NCBI RefSeq assembly: GCF_014192015.1
Contig: NZ_JACHXJ010000001.1
Span: 62,001 to 126,000 of the forward strand
DNA length: 64,000 bases
DNA from: Paenibacillus rhizosphaerae
Lineage (GTDB): Bacteria; Bacillota; Bacilli; Paenibacillales; Paenibacillaceae
Direction of reading: 5' to 3'
Part shown: positions 18,472 through 28,350 of the stretch, in pieces
Numbering within the stretch: position 1 is the first letter of the stretch
Layout of the letters: the number at the start of each line of letters is the position of its first letter
The notes under the pieces: generated by a model
What the model saw: the letters and a program-made list of their open reading frames with translations, nothing else
What the model was told of the DNA's origin: nothing
Database searches by the model: none
Position numbers and translations under genes: made by a program

Positions 18472-21363
18472 TTGAAATTCTTTAAAAAAATGAATGTCTG
18501 GGTGCTAATGCTTTCATTAGTATTACCTGCATTCTTTGCAGCGATTGTACCGGCTGCAAAGGCTGACGCTTCAGATGGAACGCTCCACGAGGCGGAAGCT
18601 TCAGCAGGAGTCAATACGGCTTTGCAGACAGCAAGCGATCCTGTTAACTATTATGTGAGCCCAACTGGTCTCGACACGAATAATGGCCTTACTGAAACGA
18701 CCGCTTTCAAAACGATTAATAAAGCGGCAAGTGTAACCAATCCTGGGGATACGGTCAATATTATGCCAGGCACGTATTCTCCAACAAACGACGCAAACGA
18801 CTTTGTTGCGATCACACGTTCAGGTGATCAAGATCCCAGCACCGGTATCGAGCATTACATTACTTATAAAGCCTATGACCCGTCCAATAAACCCAAGCTG
18901 CTCCTCCCTCCGAATATTAAGGGAGTATGGGACATGATTGACGTCAATGCCAATTACATTATCATCGACAGCCTTGAAATCGAAGGCAATAACCTCAATC
19001 TAACATTGGCAGAAGGGGAAGCCAATTATGCCAGTAAGGTTGCCGGAGGTAAGGATTGGTCGACATATGCCAAGACGAATACCAACGGAATTAGCCTCCA
19101 TGGACATCACATCATTGTCAAAAACAGCCATATCCATCATATGGCGGGTGGAGGTGTTGGTGGAGGCGGAGATTATATTACCGTTGAGAACAACGACATT
19201 CACTCCAACAGCTGGTATACCTTCTATGCAACTAGCGGCATCAGCTTTATGAACGATACGGATATCGACAGTAACATCACCGATTATAAAATTATCGTTC
19301 GGAATAATAGAGTTTATGACAATGAAACGAAGGTGAAGTGGGAAAAAACTAAAGGATATTCCGATGGCAATGGCATTATTTTTGACGTGGATGAAACCTA
19401 TAAAGGTAAAAAACTAGTGGTGAACAACATTGTTTATAACAATGGAGGCGGCGGAATCCACATCTACAGAAGTCACAATGTTCATGTTATTAACAATACG
19501 ATATATCACAACAGCAGAAGTCCAAATTTAGCGTATCCGAATATGGATGTTCAGTCCGGAGACAATGCAGTCTTCTTAAATAATGTCTCGGTTGCTAGAG
19601 ACGAAGCCGGCGAGTATGCGAATGGAAACAGCGGATTTAATAACCTTTTTGCAAATAACCTCTATAGCGGCAATACACGGTTTCTAGGGATGAATGAACG
19701 GGTATTAGATCCGAAGTTTGTGTCTGAAACGGAAGCAGCTTATGATTTCCACTTGCAGGCAGATTCGCCGGCTATAGATTATGGTACCCGTACACTTGCA
19801 CCAAGCATGGACATTGAAGGTAACCTACGTCCATATGAAGGAGCCGGGTCGAATGCTCGGGTGGATATTGGGGCATACGAATCCGCATTTAATAACCCAG
19901 CATTCTTAGTAGATGACGCCGTACAAATCACGGAACCAACCCCCGAAGTCCCCAAAGAAGCAACAGCAACAAAAGGAACACCGGCTATTGATGGACAAAT
20001 CGATGATCTTTGGTCTGCAGCAAAGAGCTTTGAACCCCTATATGTAAGCGACCCGACGAAAGAGGCGCCAGAAGCAACTGTGCGTTTGTTATGGGATGAA
20101 CACCATTTGTATGTGTTAGCTGAGGTGAAGGATACCAATTTGAATGCATCAGGTGGTAACTTATGGGAGCATGACTCCATGGAGTTCTTCGTGGATGAGA
20201 ATGACGCCAAAACGACGTCGTTTCAAGCAGACGATAGACACTATCGCGTCAATTATTTGAATTTGAAAAGCGGGGGTACGAATGTTACACCGGACATCTT
20301 CACCTCTGCAGCACGTGTCGTGGAGGGCGGTTATATCATTGAAGCAGCGCTCCCACTGAAAACCATATCCGGTACCGTAGGGTCCGTTATTGGTTTTGAC
20401 GCTGGGGCCAGTGATGATAGCAACTATGATGGTATTCGGGATAATGCAACGATGTGGAGCAACCGACGATTAAATTCATATGCCTCTACCCAGTGGTATG
20501 GGAATGTAACATTTGTAGAAGCCCCGTCCATCACAAATATAACCCCAATTACGGTGAATACGACAGTAGGAACGGCGCCAGTACTGCCTTCCGTGGTTAC
20601 GGCCGAATACAGTAATCAATCTACATCCAATGTGAACGTAACATGGGATACTATGGATCCCAGCCGTTATGCAAATGAAGGAAGCTTCTCGGTAAACGGT
20701 ACGGTTGAAGGCACGGACATCAAGGCCGTAGCTACTATAACAGTTCGCGCAGTGCCGCCAGTGCTGGAAGGATCTACCCTAAAGGTAACTCCGATCCTTA
20801 CGGGTACAGCCGCTAAGGCTGAGATAACGGAACAACTGCTTCAGCAGCTGTTGGCCGAGACTCCGAGCGATGGTACAGGAAAGAAGCTGGCTACGATTGA
20901 AGTGGAGCAGGTAGCAGGAGCGGAATCTTACGTAACGGGCCTGCCGGCACCATTGTTTAAGGAAGGCACCGGGATAAACAGGCTGGCGATTCAGACGGCC
21001 CTATCCAACATCACTGTGCCAGATAACATGTTTGAGAAGAAGGATATAGCTGGAGCTTCCAATGTAGAGATCAATATGACGGTTGCTGACGCCTCCATCT
21101 TGAAAAAGGAGCAAAAAGTGAAAGTCGGGAACAAAACGTTATTGAAGTTAACCGCACTAGTTGACGGCCAGCGATTGGAATGGAAAAACAATCAAGCTCC
21201 GGTGTTGGTATCCATCCATTATCAACCGACACCGGAAGAATTAAAGAAGCCCGAGCACATCACGATCTACTATATTGACGGTGTTGGAAAGACGGTTAAG
21301 GAAACCTCGGGAAAATACGATGCGGTAACAGGCAAGCTCACCTTTGCCATTACTACAATGTAA
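18472..21363 (+). CDS. Secreted beta-helix protein with CBM9-like and bacterial Ig-like domains
   Basis: A 963-residue exported protein. A signal peptide ends near AKADA. Next comes a right-handed parallel beta-helix (about 35-430) opening with the DUF1565-like YYVSPTGLDTNNGL and showing repeated NNxIxxN turns, as in pectate lyase family 9. A CBM9/DOMON-like domain follows (about 455-650, starting near GTPAIDGQIDDLW), then a group 4 bacterial Ig domain (about 655-735, ITVNTTVGTAPVLP) and a C-terminal domain common in S-layer-anchored enzymes. TTG 18472 is used as start because AAGGAGG lies nine bases before it. The protein stops where SLH repeats usually begin. It probably attacks a uronate-rich polymer outside the cell, supplying the importers. 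Confidence 0.85.
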   Translation: MKFFKKMNVWVLMLSLVLPAFFAAIVPAAKADASDGTLHEAEASAGVNTALQTASDPVNYYVSPTGLDTNNGLTETTAFKTINKAASVTNPGDTVNIMPGTYSPTNDANDFVAITRSGDQDPSTGIEHYITYKAYDPSNKPKLLLPPNIKGVWDMIDVNANYIIIDSLEIEGNNLNLTLAEGEANYASKVAGGKDWSTYAKTNTNGISLHGHHIIVKNSHIHHMAGGGVGGGGDYITVENNDIHSNSWYTFYATSGISFMNDTDIDSNITDYKIIVRNNRVYDNETKVKWEKTKGYSDGNGIIFDVDETYKGKKLVVNNIVYNNGGGGIHIYRSHNVHVINNTIYHNSRSPNLAYPNMDVQSGDNAVFLNNVSVARDEAGEYANGNSGFNNLFANNLYSGNTRFLGMNERVLDPKFVSETEAAYDFHLQADSPAIDYGTRTLAPSMDIEGNLRPYEGAGSNARVDIGAYESAFNNPAFLVDDAVQITEPTPEVPKEATATKGTPAIDGQIDDLWSAAKSFEPLYVSDPTKEAPEATVRLLWDEHHLYVLAEVKDTNLNASGGNLWEHDSMEFFVDENDAKTTSFQADDRHYRVNYLNLKSGGTNVTPDIFTSAARVVEGGYIIEAALPLKTISGTVGSVIGFDAGASDDSNYDGIRDNATMWSNRRLNSYASTQWYGNVTFVEAPSITNITPITVNTTVGTAPVLPSVVTAEYSNQSTSNVNVTWDTMDPSRYANEGSFSVNGTVEGTDIKAVATITVRAVPPVLEGSTLKVTPILTGTAAKAEITEQLLQQLLAETPSDGTGKKLATIEVEQVAGAESYVTGLPAPLFKEGTGINRLAIQTALSNITVPDNMFEKKDIAGASNVEINMTVADASILKKEQKVKVGNKTLLKLTALVDGQRLEWKNNQAPVLVSIHYQPTPEELKKPEHITIYYIDGVGKTVKETSGKYDAVTGKLTFAITTM

Positions 21364-21449
21364 GAGACGCGTCTTTTGCGAGGAATGATAGAAGGTCGTG
21401 AGCCTCAGACCTCCATTCCGTAGAGAATGTTAGCCACCTGGACGATGAG

Positions 21450-21854
21450 GTGAACACACTGTCCAAGGTGGTATCCAATTATCCGGATCCGATTCCGGTA
21501 CGGTTGAAGCATGGAGATGTACTGTTCTTCGATTCACATCTGTTCCACCGGTCTTATCCAAACCGGACGAAGGACCGTTATCGGCGTTCCTTCGTGTGCC
21601 ACTATTGCAATGCGCGTTCATTTGTGCCCTGGGATCATGACGGTTATGATGGCGAAAGCGGGAATTATCGCCAAATATTGGCGCGCGGGCGGACTCATCT
21701 GGCATATGCGGAACCGATCTTCGACACGCCGGTTGATATTACGCAGCACGATGAATTTCCCGAATCCTCCAGCGTGACGATGATGGCGATGGATGACGGG
21801 ATGATGATGCCGGTCGTTCAGGAGAAAAAAGAGCAAAGCCAGGTCTTGGAATGA
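21450..21854 (+). pseudogene. Truncated phytanoyl-CoA dioxygenase family protein
   Basis: About 134 codons corresponding to the C-terminal part of a PhyH-type Fe(II)/2-oxoglutarate dioxygenase: HGDVLFFDSHLFHRSYPN carries the distal iron His and RRSFVCHYC the 2-oxoglutarate-binding Arg. The N-terminal half with the HxD motif is missing, and the frame starts at a GTG with no ribosome binding site right after the beta-helix gene. Likely a deletion remnant. An intact but different family member lies at 45353-46237. Confidence 0.75.
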
Positions 21855-21872
21855 ATCAATCGTACAAGAAAG

Positions 21873-21909
21873 ACTTCCACTATAGGCTTCGTCCTGTGGA
21901 AGTTTTTTT
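21873..21909 (+). terminator. Intrinsic terminator after the dioxygenase remnant
   Basis: ACTTCCAC/GTGGAAGT stem followed by seven T. The remaining gap to 22108 holds a short open stretch near 22010-22083 that I do not recognise. Confidence 0.8.
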
Positions 21910-22108
21910 GCTGTACGTTTTTAAATTTTCTGAATCAAATCCATGAAATGGCATCCCGGTTTACATAAAAAACGGATCGGATTAGACGACGAGACCTTTG
22001 GGGGAGTACAAAGATTTCAAGGGTCTCACAGTCACATGCCCTTATCGCTATGTGGGGCAAGTGTTTGATATCAATCCCGAATGAAACTTAACCAGGGCTC
22101 CTTCACTT

Positions 22109-23299
22109 TTACGCATGTGCCCCTGTTGTCACGGCACCAATCGTTAGTTGGGGTTGTCCCCCGAGGAATTGGCCGATCCGTTCTACCTGGTCGGCTAGTT
22201 CGCGCTTTTGTATAGCCGTTAGTTCGGCAAAAGGTTCCACTGTAATATAAAGCTTTCGGCCTGCCTTGCGAAGGTTCCAAACACCTGCGGCGATGCCGTT
22301 CACAAGCATAACCGGGAAGTTGCCGGCTTGGCCGCCGGACAACGCACGTTCCGCAGCTACTCCGGGGAAAATTCGATCCCGCGGGTGGCAGCCTACTACA
22401 TAGGAATCAAAGTAAGGAAGCAATCGAATGCCATGAGGTCCTTTGGACGGGAACGAAACGTCTCCTGCTACCACCCATGCAGTTTCTCCATCCACCTCGA
22501 CTGGTTGAAGTTCCCGGGTCATGGCTTTAAATAGCTCCACGGACCATAGCGGAGATACATTCAACCACTTCGCGAACTGCTGCGGCGTGGCCGGACCATA
22601 AGCAAGCAAGAAACGCTTGACGACTTGGGAAAGCGCCGTACGCCCATCCATTGGCTGAAAATCGGGCAAATAACGTTCAGGACTGATATAGGTTACTTTG
22701 CGCCCCCGGCTGGGGCCGTAACACAAGGCTCCCCGAATGCCTGCAATCGGCAAGGCAAGACGCCATCTGGGCCACATCCCGCCAAACGCCGGAACAACCC
22801 GGTCGTCCGCCCAAGGTCCGGCAGCCCTGATCACCGCTTCGCCCAGTTCTTCAATCGTCAGCTCCTCATGACGCAGTATGTCTGCAATAATTTCAACGAT
22901 CTCATCTGTCTGTTCTGGCGTTAATCTTGTTTTCTCTGGAAGGCTGGCGGGGTCTCTAGGCGTGCTAGAAGATGATAAAGGAATGGCCGATAATGCTCCG
23001 GTCCACATCGGCAAGTCATCCGAAGCCAACAGGTGCACGGTGCCGCGCGGTCCGAACGCTTTGACAAGACTCTTCTCCCTCCACAAGGCCTCATGGATAT
23101 CTTCGCGTTTTGCTCTCGTCGTCCTCAATCCGATCGACAACTCTGCGGCCGATAAGACCTGCGCATGCACGCCACAGAGCATTCCGGTAATTTCGGGAAG
23201 CTTGATTTCCTCAAGAGGAGAAGATAATCCATGACGATCGAGACGCCTCGCGCAAACTTCTTCCCATGTGACTCGCGGCTTTTCCGTGATTGCTGGCAT
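22109..23299 (-). CDS. Winged-helix DNA-binding protein (AlkZ/YcaQ-like, PF06224-type)
   Basis: A 396-residue cytoplasmic protein. It begins with the family start VTWEEVCARRLDRHGL and contains the AFGPRGTVHLL segment and the C-terminal FPSKGPHGIRLLPYFDSYVVG region typical of the winged-helix proteins that include the AlkZ DNA glycosylases. In characterised relatives (Streptomyces AlkZ, E. coli YcaQ) these unhook alkylated bases and crosslinks. ATG 23299 is chosen over GTG 23305 because GGGTGAG lies at better spacing. Its neighbours give no functional hint. GC-rich compared with flanking genes. Confidence 0.8.
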   Translation of the reverse strand: MPAITEKPRVTWEEVCARRLDRHGLSSPLEEIKLPEITGMLCGVHAQVLSAAELSIGLRTTRAKREDIHEALWREKSLVKAFGPRGTVHLLASDDLPMWTGALSAIPLSSSSTPRDPASLPEKTRLTPEQTDEIVEIIADILRHEELTIEELGEAVIRAAGPWADDRVVPAFGGMWPRWRLALPIAGIRGALCYGPSRGRKVTYISPERYLPDFQPMDGRTALSQVVKRFLLAYGPATPQQFAKWLNVSPLWSVELFKAMTRELQPVEVDGETAWVVAGDVSFPSKGPHGIRLLPYFDSYVVGCHPRDRIFPGVAAERALSGGQAGNFPVMLVNGIAAGVWNLRKAGRKLYITVEPFAELTAIQKRELADQVERIGQFLGGQPQLTIGAVTTGAHA

Positions 23300-23367
23300 A
23301 ACCACTCACCCTTTCGTTCGCTTTTTATTCCGTCGGCGGTAGAACGTCTACTACATGAACCGGATCT

Positions 23368-23727
23368 TCAGAATCGGATGGCCAAAGCCGTTGTTTCCCG
23401 TAGCCCCATATCCATGATATCCAGGGGATCGCCGCTATGCTGATGATGCCCTTCGATAACGATCCCTTCCGGATGCCGAATGCCCCATAAGCCGACGATG
23501 TTCCGCATATAAGTAATCGCCATCTCGTAAGGTGCCATATCATCGATCGAGTAGTTGCCGTCCCGCGCATTGAGCAAAACCACCTCGGCCTGGTAGAGGT
23601 CAAGCACCTCCACCTGATCATCAGGGTGTGCATCTTGGTACGCGTGCAAGAACGCATCGTGCATCCGAACGCTGACGGATTGATCAGCCGGCCGGTCGTT
23701 CGCTTTCACCATCAATACTTTTGCCAT
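23368..23727 (-). pseudogene. FMN-dependent NADH-azoreductase with internal deletion
   Basis: The frame encodes 119 residues against about 205 for the family. The first ~49 (MAKVLMVKANDRPADQSVSV to EVLDLYQAE) match the azoreductase N-terminus, and the rest (LLNARDGNYSI to TTALAIRF) matches the last third, including the GHHQH region. The middle, which carries the FMN-binding MWNFSFP segment, is absent without a frameshift. It has a proper GGAGGAG site and could still be translated, but flavin binding should be lost. Confidence 0.75.
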
Positions 23728-23757
23728 TCCAAATCTCCTCCTAAGGTTCTGTCTCAT

Positions 23758-24117
23758 TCGTTTTCTACAGTCTCAGGATAAACAAAAAAGTGTGACATCT
23801 GTGCGTCATACTTCGGAATAAAAGATTTTGGAGTACTCTTTAATTCTTCCGCAACCGGAGTGGCTCGACAATCTCTGCCCCATCGCCACTGCTCATACGA
23901 TCTGGATTAGCCACTGTGCACCGGCCGGATTCTTCAGTTTGATCTTGAGATCAGTGTTGTGATTCGCGATAGGAGAAAAACCATATGGACAGAAGGTTTT
24001 CCAGTCGTTCTAAGGATCTTGATTACGGTTAACCATTCTATAGAATGGTTAATCGGATCCCTTTTCTGCTGTGCTATAATTCATAAAATAACTGCCCAGT
24101 TTGAAAGGATGAGAAGT
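23758..24117. other. Intergenic region
   Basis: A 360-bp gap. It holds the divergent promoters, a perfect palindrome (24031-24050) and a -10 hexamer (24075-24080). Short open stretches on the reverse strand near 23830-23945 may be old coding debris, which I cannot identify. Confidence 0.4.
24031..24050. promoter_or_regulatory. Perfect 20-bp palindrome upstream of the AraC-type regulator
   Basis: AACCATTCTATAGAATGGTT is exactly self-complementary. It ends 24 bp before a TATAAT hexamer (24075-24080) that probably drives the gene at 24118, so an operator, perhaps autoregulatory, is likely. Confidence 0.5.
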
Positions 24118-26496
24118 ATGAAAGTGCCATTCAATATGGCCATTAAGCGGGGAAACAAGAGTGTATTTGCCACGCTGTTTATATCATTTTTCGTTGTATT
24201 CATCGTACCGGTTACGATTAGCAGCGTTGTTTATTTGAAAATAGAGCAGATTCTGATTGACAATGCCTATCGGGCCAATGAAGCCATGTTGGAGCAGACC
24301 AAACACGTAATTAACGGTAAAACGCAAGAAATTGACAGCCTGATGCGTCAAGTCGCATTTCACCCTAAACAGCAGGTTCTGATGCAAAAGCCGGCGGACC
24401 CTGCCCAACCTAAGGAACAGTACCAGTATATTGAGCTCATGAAGGACTTAGCCAGGTACAAGGCGTACAGCTCTTTAACTTTAATCTATGATATGTATGT
24501 TTATTTTGGCAATACGGATACGATAGTAAGTCCTAGTATGAAGACGGATTCATCCACTTTGTTTCAGCAGATTTACAAATATAAAGGGATGACGGAAAAT
24601 TCCTATCGCAGCAGCCTGCTTCTGGGGAGCCACTTCAAGTCCTACCTCAGCACCGACCTTATCATAAGCCAGTTCAAAGCAGAGCCGATGATTACCTTTA
24701 TTCAGTCCCTTCCGTTCGGAGAATTAGGACCAGCCAAAGGAAGTCTAGTTGTCCTGATTCAGAAACGGCAATTCACGGATCTTTTGCGGGAGGTAGAGGG
24801 GCTGCATAACGGCAGCATTTATATCCTGAACCAACAAGGCGAGCTACTCATCGGTCCAGAAGGTGAAGGTCAGAACTCAGAAGTTATGGCCCATATTAAA
24901 CCGAGTCTGGAAAAAACATCGGGCAAGTTTCTATTGCCCGTTCAAGGTGCGGATATGCTCGTATCTTACACAACTTCTTCGGAGAATGGCTGGACTTACG
25001 TTTCGGTATTCCCCAAGGATGTTGTTCTGGCGCAGGTTAACCGGGTTAAATTATGGAGTCTGCTGCTGATGGCGATCTGCCTGGCGATGGGTACCCTGCT
25101 GTGTGTATTTTTGGCTCGGCGCCACTACTCGCCGATAAAAGGGCTTGTTGCCATGATCAAGCATGGCCGGACGGCGATAGGAAGTGAAGGAAAGAACGAA
25201 TTGAATTTCATCGCGGAAACGATGCAGCAGTTGTTCGGCAAGGAAGCAGAGATGGAGCACAGATTATCATCACAAATGCCCATTATCCGTTCCGATTTCC
25301 TGTCACGCCTGATTCGTGGCCAGATTGACGGCAGGGAGGTTACCCATGAAGATCTGAGTTTCATGGGGATTAATGTTCATCATAATGACTTTGTGATCAT
25401 CATTCTGGATGTGGAGGAAAGCCCGAGCTTTCTGACCGAGGATACCGAGCGGGAGTGGATCCTGCTCCGATTTATCATGAACAATGTCAGCCAGGAACTG
25501 TTGAACGGCGATGGCTATATGCTCGAGCTTGGAAAGAAACGCATGCTGGTATTGGTCCCGCTAAACGACGTATCGGATGAGGATGATCATAGAATTCATG
25601 CCTATGCGAGAAGCTTCATTGAGATGATGGCTAGCAAATTCAGGACGGCCGTCTCGGCCGGTATCAGCCGTCGTCACAGTGGTTTAGAGCGGCTTTCGGA
25701 ATGTTTTGAAGAGGCCACGATTGCCCTCAGCTATAAAATGACAAGGGGAACCCGTTCCATTACTTATTATGATGAAGTACAGAACTGGCAAAGCGAGACT
25801 TATCGTTTACCACCGGAGCTTGAAGCACAGCTATTAAACTATACGCGCAACGGTGACTTTCAAAATGCTGCCAGACTTCTCGATCATTTATACGACCTTA
25901 ATTTTGAACAGGATCATTTGACACCCGAAATGGGAAGGTGGTTCTTCCTTGATCTTCTGAGCACATTGATCAAACTGCTCGAGTCCGAGCAGATCGATTA
26001 TAGGGAAGTTTTGGGTGACGAAACAGAGCCGTCCAAACTGATCACGGATACGGATACCGCCTTAAGCGCGCACCTTCGCATCAAAGAAATGTTCAGGTTA
26101 ACCGCCTCCCGGATCCAAGCGGATAAAGTGGATCCCCAAGATGCGCTGCTCAGAAAGATCCGTGAGTTTATTCAAGCTCATTACCATGACAACAATTTGG
26201 GATTATCGATGATCGCGGACCATTTAAATATGAACCCGGTATATATATCTTCTTTCTTTAAAAAGAAGAGCGGTGAGAATGTCACGGATTTCATTACACG
26301 GATACGGATAGAAAATGCAAAACGTCTTCTTGCCGAAGAAAATCTCACCATCCATGAAATTGCACTGGAGATCGGCTATGCAAGCAATATCGTCCTCACC
26401 AAGGTATTCAAGAAATTAGAGGGAATCACTCCAGGAAAATATAGGGAAGGTATCGCTCAATCCAAAACCAAACGAACCGATCTTAAAAATGGATAA
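24118..26496 (+). CDS. Membrane-bound AraC-family regulator
   Basis: A 792-residue protein with a transmembrane helix near the N-terminus (LFISFFVVFIVPVTISSVVY), an extracellular sensing region of about 250 residues, a second helix (LLLMAICLAMGTLLCVFLA, about 300-320), a cytoplasmic linker and a C-terminal AraC HTH pair (LGLSMIADHLNMNPVYISSF and IHEIALEIGYASNIVLTKVF). It joins the sensor of a YesM protein to a DNA-binding output in one chain, without kinase or receiver. ATG 24118 follows AAAGGATGAG. It is directly upstream of a sugar importer and probably activates it in response to an external ligand. Confidence 0.92.
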   Translation: MKVPFNMAIKRGNKSVFATLFISFFVVFIVPVTISSVVYLKIEQILIDNAYRANEAMLEQTKHVINGKTQEIDSLMRQVAFHPKQQVLMQKPADPAQPKEQYQYIELMKDLARYKAYSSLTLIYDMYVYFGNTDTIVSPSMKTDSSTLFQQIYKYKGMTENSYRSSLLLGSHFKSYLSTDLIISQFKAEPMITFIQSLPFGELGPAKGSLVVLIQKRQFTDLLREVEGLHNGSIYILNQQGELLIGPEGEGQNSEVMAHIKPSLEKTSGKFLLPVQGADMLVSYTTSSENGWTYVSVFPKDVVLAQVNRVKLWSLLLMAICLAMGTLLCVFLARRHYSPIKGLVAMIKHGRTAIGSEGKNELNFIAETMQQLFGKEAEMEHRLSSQMPIIRSDFLSRLIRGQIDGREVTHEDLSFMGINVHHNDFVIIILDVEESPSFLTEDTEREWILLRFIMNNVSQELLNGDGYMLELGKKRMLVLVPLNDVSDEDDHRIHAYARSFIEMMASKFRTAVSAGISRRHSGLERLSECFEEATIALSYKMTRGTRSITYYDEVQNWQSETYRLPPELEAQLLNYTRNGDFQNAARLLDHLYDLNFEQDHLTPEMGRWFFLDLLSTLIKLLESEQIDYREVLGDETEPSKLITDTDTALSAHLRIKEMFRLTASRIQADKVDPQDALLRKIREFIQAHYHDNNLGLSMIADHLNMNPVYISSFFKKKSGENVTDFITRIRIENAKRLLAEENLTIHEIALEIGYASNIVLTKVFKKLEGITPGKYREGIAQSKTKRTDLKNG

Positions 26497-26630
26497 CCGG
26501 TGATCTTAAGCTTGATTTATCCAGCTTGAATGTTTGATATTTATCCCCGCACCCACTTTCCGTAGATTTAAACACAGAAGGACGCAGAGTAAATCTGCCC
26601 TTGTAATCAAGTCCAATATTGGGGAGGTTC

Positions 26631-28277
26631 ATGGAATTGAAAAAGAAGAAATGGCGGAGAGGCATGGCTTACGGGATGGCGGCCGTCTTATTCGCAGGAA
26701 TTCTTACTGCATGCTCCGGAGGAAGTGAAGGTGCAGCGCCAGCCGGATCCAAGGTGGAGTCCGGGCAAACGGAAGGGAAGAACGGGTATCCAGCTTCATT
26801 TAGCTATTGGGTGGAGCTGGATGGAGATTCGGCAGTATCCATGACGAATTTTAATGAAAATGAGGCTTACAAAAAGCTGGAAGAAATGACTGGCACCAAG
26901 GTGGACTTTAAGCATCCGACCGGTGGCGGCACCCAAATCCAGGAGCAGTTCAACCTCATGATTGCTTCCAGAAACTTGCCGGATGTCATCCAGACGAACT
27001 GGCTGACGGTTCCGAAGGGACCGCAGAATGCAATTGATGACGGAACGATCATCCGTCTAAACGATTTGATCGATCAATACGCACCGAATTTTAAAAAGTA
27101 CTTGGATGAGCATCCGGATATCGCCAATATGATTAAGACGGATAAGGGGGATATCTATGCCTTTCCTTTTATTCGGGAGGACGACCGCCTGAAGGTTTAC
27201 TACGGTCCGGTGATTCGTAAGGACTGGCTGGATAAGGTCGGAATGCAGCCGCCAACGACAATCGATGAATGGGAACAGGTACTGACAGCTTTCCGCGACA
27301 AGGACCCGAACGGTAACGGAAAAAAGGACGAAATTCCATTCCTGCTCGAAGTGGGTGCTGTCCGGAACGATCTCTTGAACTCGATGATTGGTGCCTGGGG
27401 CATACTGGACAAGTTTTACCAAAAAGACGGGAAGGTCTATTACGGGGAAATCCAGCCGGAATTCGAACAATTTCTGACTACCATGCACAAATGGTATACC
27501 GAAGGTTTAATCGATAAAGACTTTGCTGCTGTAGACGGCAAACTGAAGGACGCCAAGACAGCTGGCAACCAGCTCGGCCTCCTGTACGGATACTCCAGCG
27601 GCACAATCGGGAAGTTTACCGATCTGATGAAGGACAGCGTACCCGGATTTAAAATGACGGCCCTCCCTAATCCGACGCTGAACAAGGGAGAGGTATCCGC
27701 AGCGGGCATGATCAGTCCGACCTATCCAGGTGAGCATTCCGCGGCCATTACTTCGGCGGCAAAGCACCCGGAGCAAATCGTCAAGTGGCTGGATCTGGCA
27801 TACAGTGATGAGGGCCACATGCTGTTTAATTTCGGCATTGAGGGTAAGAGCTATACCATGGTAAACGGCAAGCCTGAATACACCGAGCTGATTACGGATA
27901 ATCCGGATAAGTTGACGTTCAAACAGGCACAAGCGAAGTTTATGAGAACCCAGTACGGAGGTCCCTTTGTCCAGGACGTAGAGTCTTTCCTTCAACAAAT
28001 GAAGTATCCGGAACAGCTGGATTCGCTTGATGTTTGGTCCAAGGCAAAGAATAATCTTCAGCTGCCATTAATGACCCTGACATCCGAAGAGAGCAGCAAG
28101 ATTGCATCGATCATGAATGACGTAAACACGTATTCGGATGAAATGGTGGTCAAATTCATCATGGGTACCGAACCGCTCAGTAATTTCCCTAAATATGTGG
28201 AAGCGCTGAAGAGCTTTGGCATCGAGGAAGCCATCCAGGTTGAACAAGCCGCGCTTGACCGATATTCCAAACGCTGA
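26631..28277 (+). CDS. Extracellular solute-binding lipoprotein
   Basis: A 548-residue lipoprotein with a very basic start (ELKKKKWRRG), a hydrophobic core and the lipobox ILTACSGG (Cys28). The mature part matches large oligosaccharide-binding proteins: LPDVIQTNWLT, IRKDWLDKVGMQPPTTIDEW, DPNGNGKKDEIPF (an EF-hand-like calcium loop often seen in this family). ATG 26631 has the GGGGAGG site only 3 bases away; TTG 26637 is the alternative. First gene of an operon with two permeases and a GH2 enzyme. Confidence 0.92.
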   Translation: MELKKKKWRRGMAYGMAAVLFAGILTACSGGSEGAAPAGSKVESGQTEGKNGYPASFSYWVELDGDSAVSMTNFNENEAYKKLEEMTGTKVDFKHPTGGGTQIQEQFNLMIASRNLPDVIQTNWLTVPKGPQNAIDDGTIIRLNDLIDQYAPNFKKYLDEHPDIANMIKTDKGDIYAFPFIREDDRLKVYYGPVIRKDWLDKVGMQPPTTIDEWEQVLTAFRDKDPNGNGKKDEIPFLLEVGAVRNDLLNSMIGAWGILDKFYQKDGKVYYGEIQPEFEQFLTTMHKWYTEGLIDKDFAAVDGKLKDAKTAGNQLGLLYGYSSGTIGKFTDLMKDSVPGFKMTALPNPTLNKGEVSAAGMISPTYPGEHSAAITSAAKHPEQIVKWLDLAYSDEGHMLFNFGIEGKSYTMVNGKPEYTELITDNPDKLTFKQAQAKFMRTQYGGPFVQDVESFLQQMKYPEQLDSLDVWSKAKNNLQLPLMTLTSEESSKIASIMNDVNTYSDEMVVKFIMGTEPLSNFPKYVEALKSFGIEEAIQVEQAALDRYSKR

Positions 28278-28350
28278 TGACGTCAGGAGGGGCCTGGGGT
28301 CTTCAGTACCCTGGGCTCCCATTCTTACAGCTAATGAGGAGGGAACCTAG

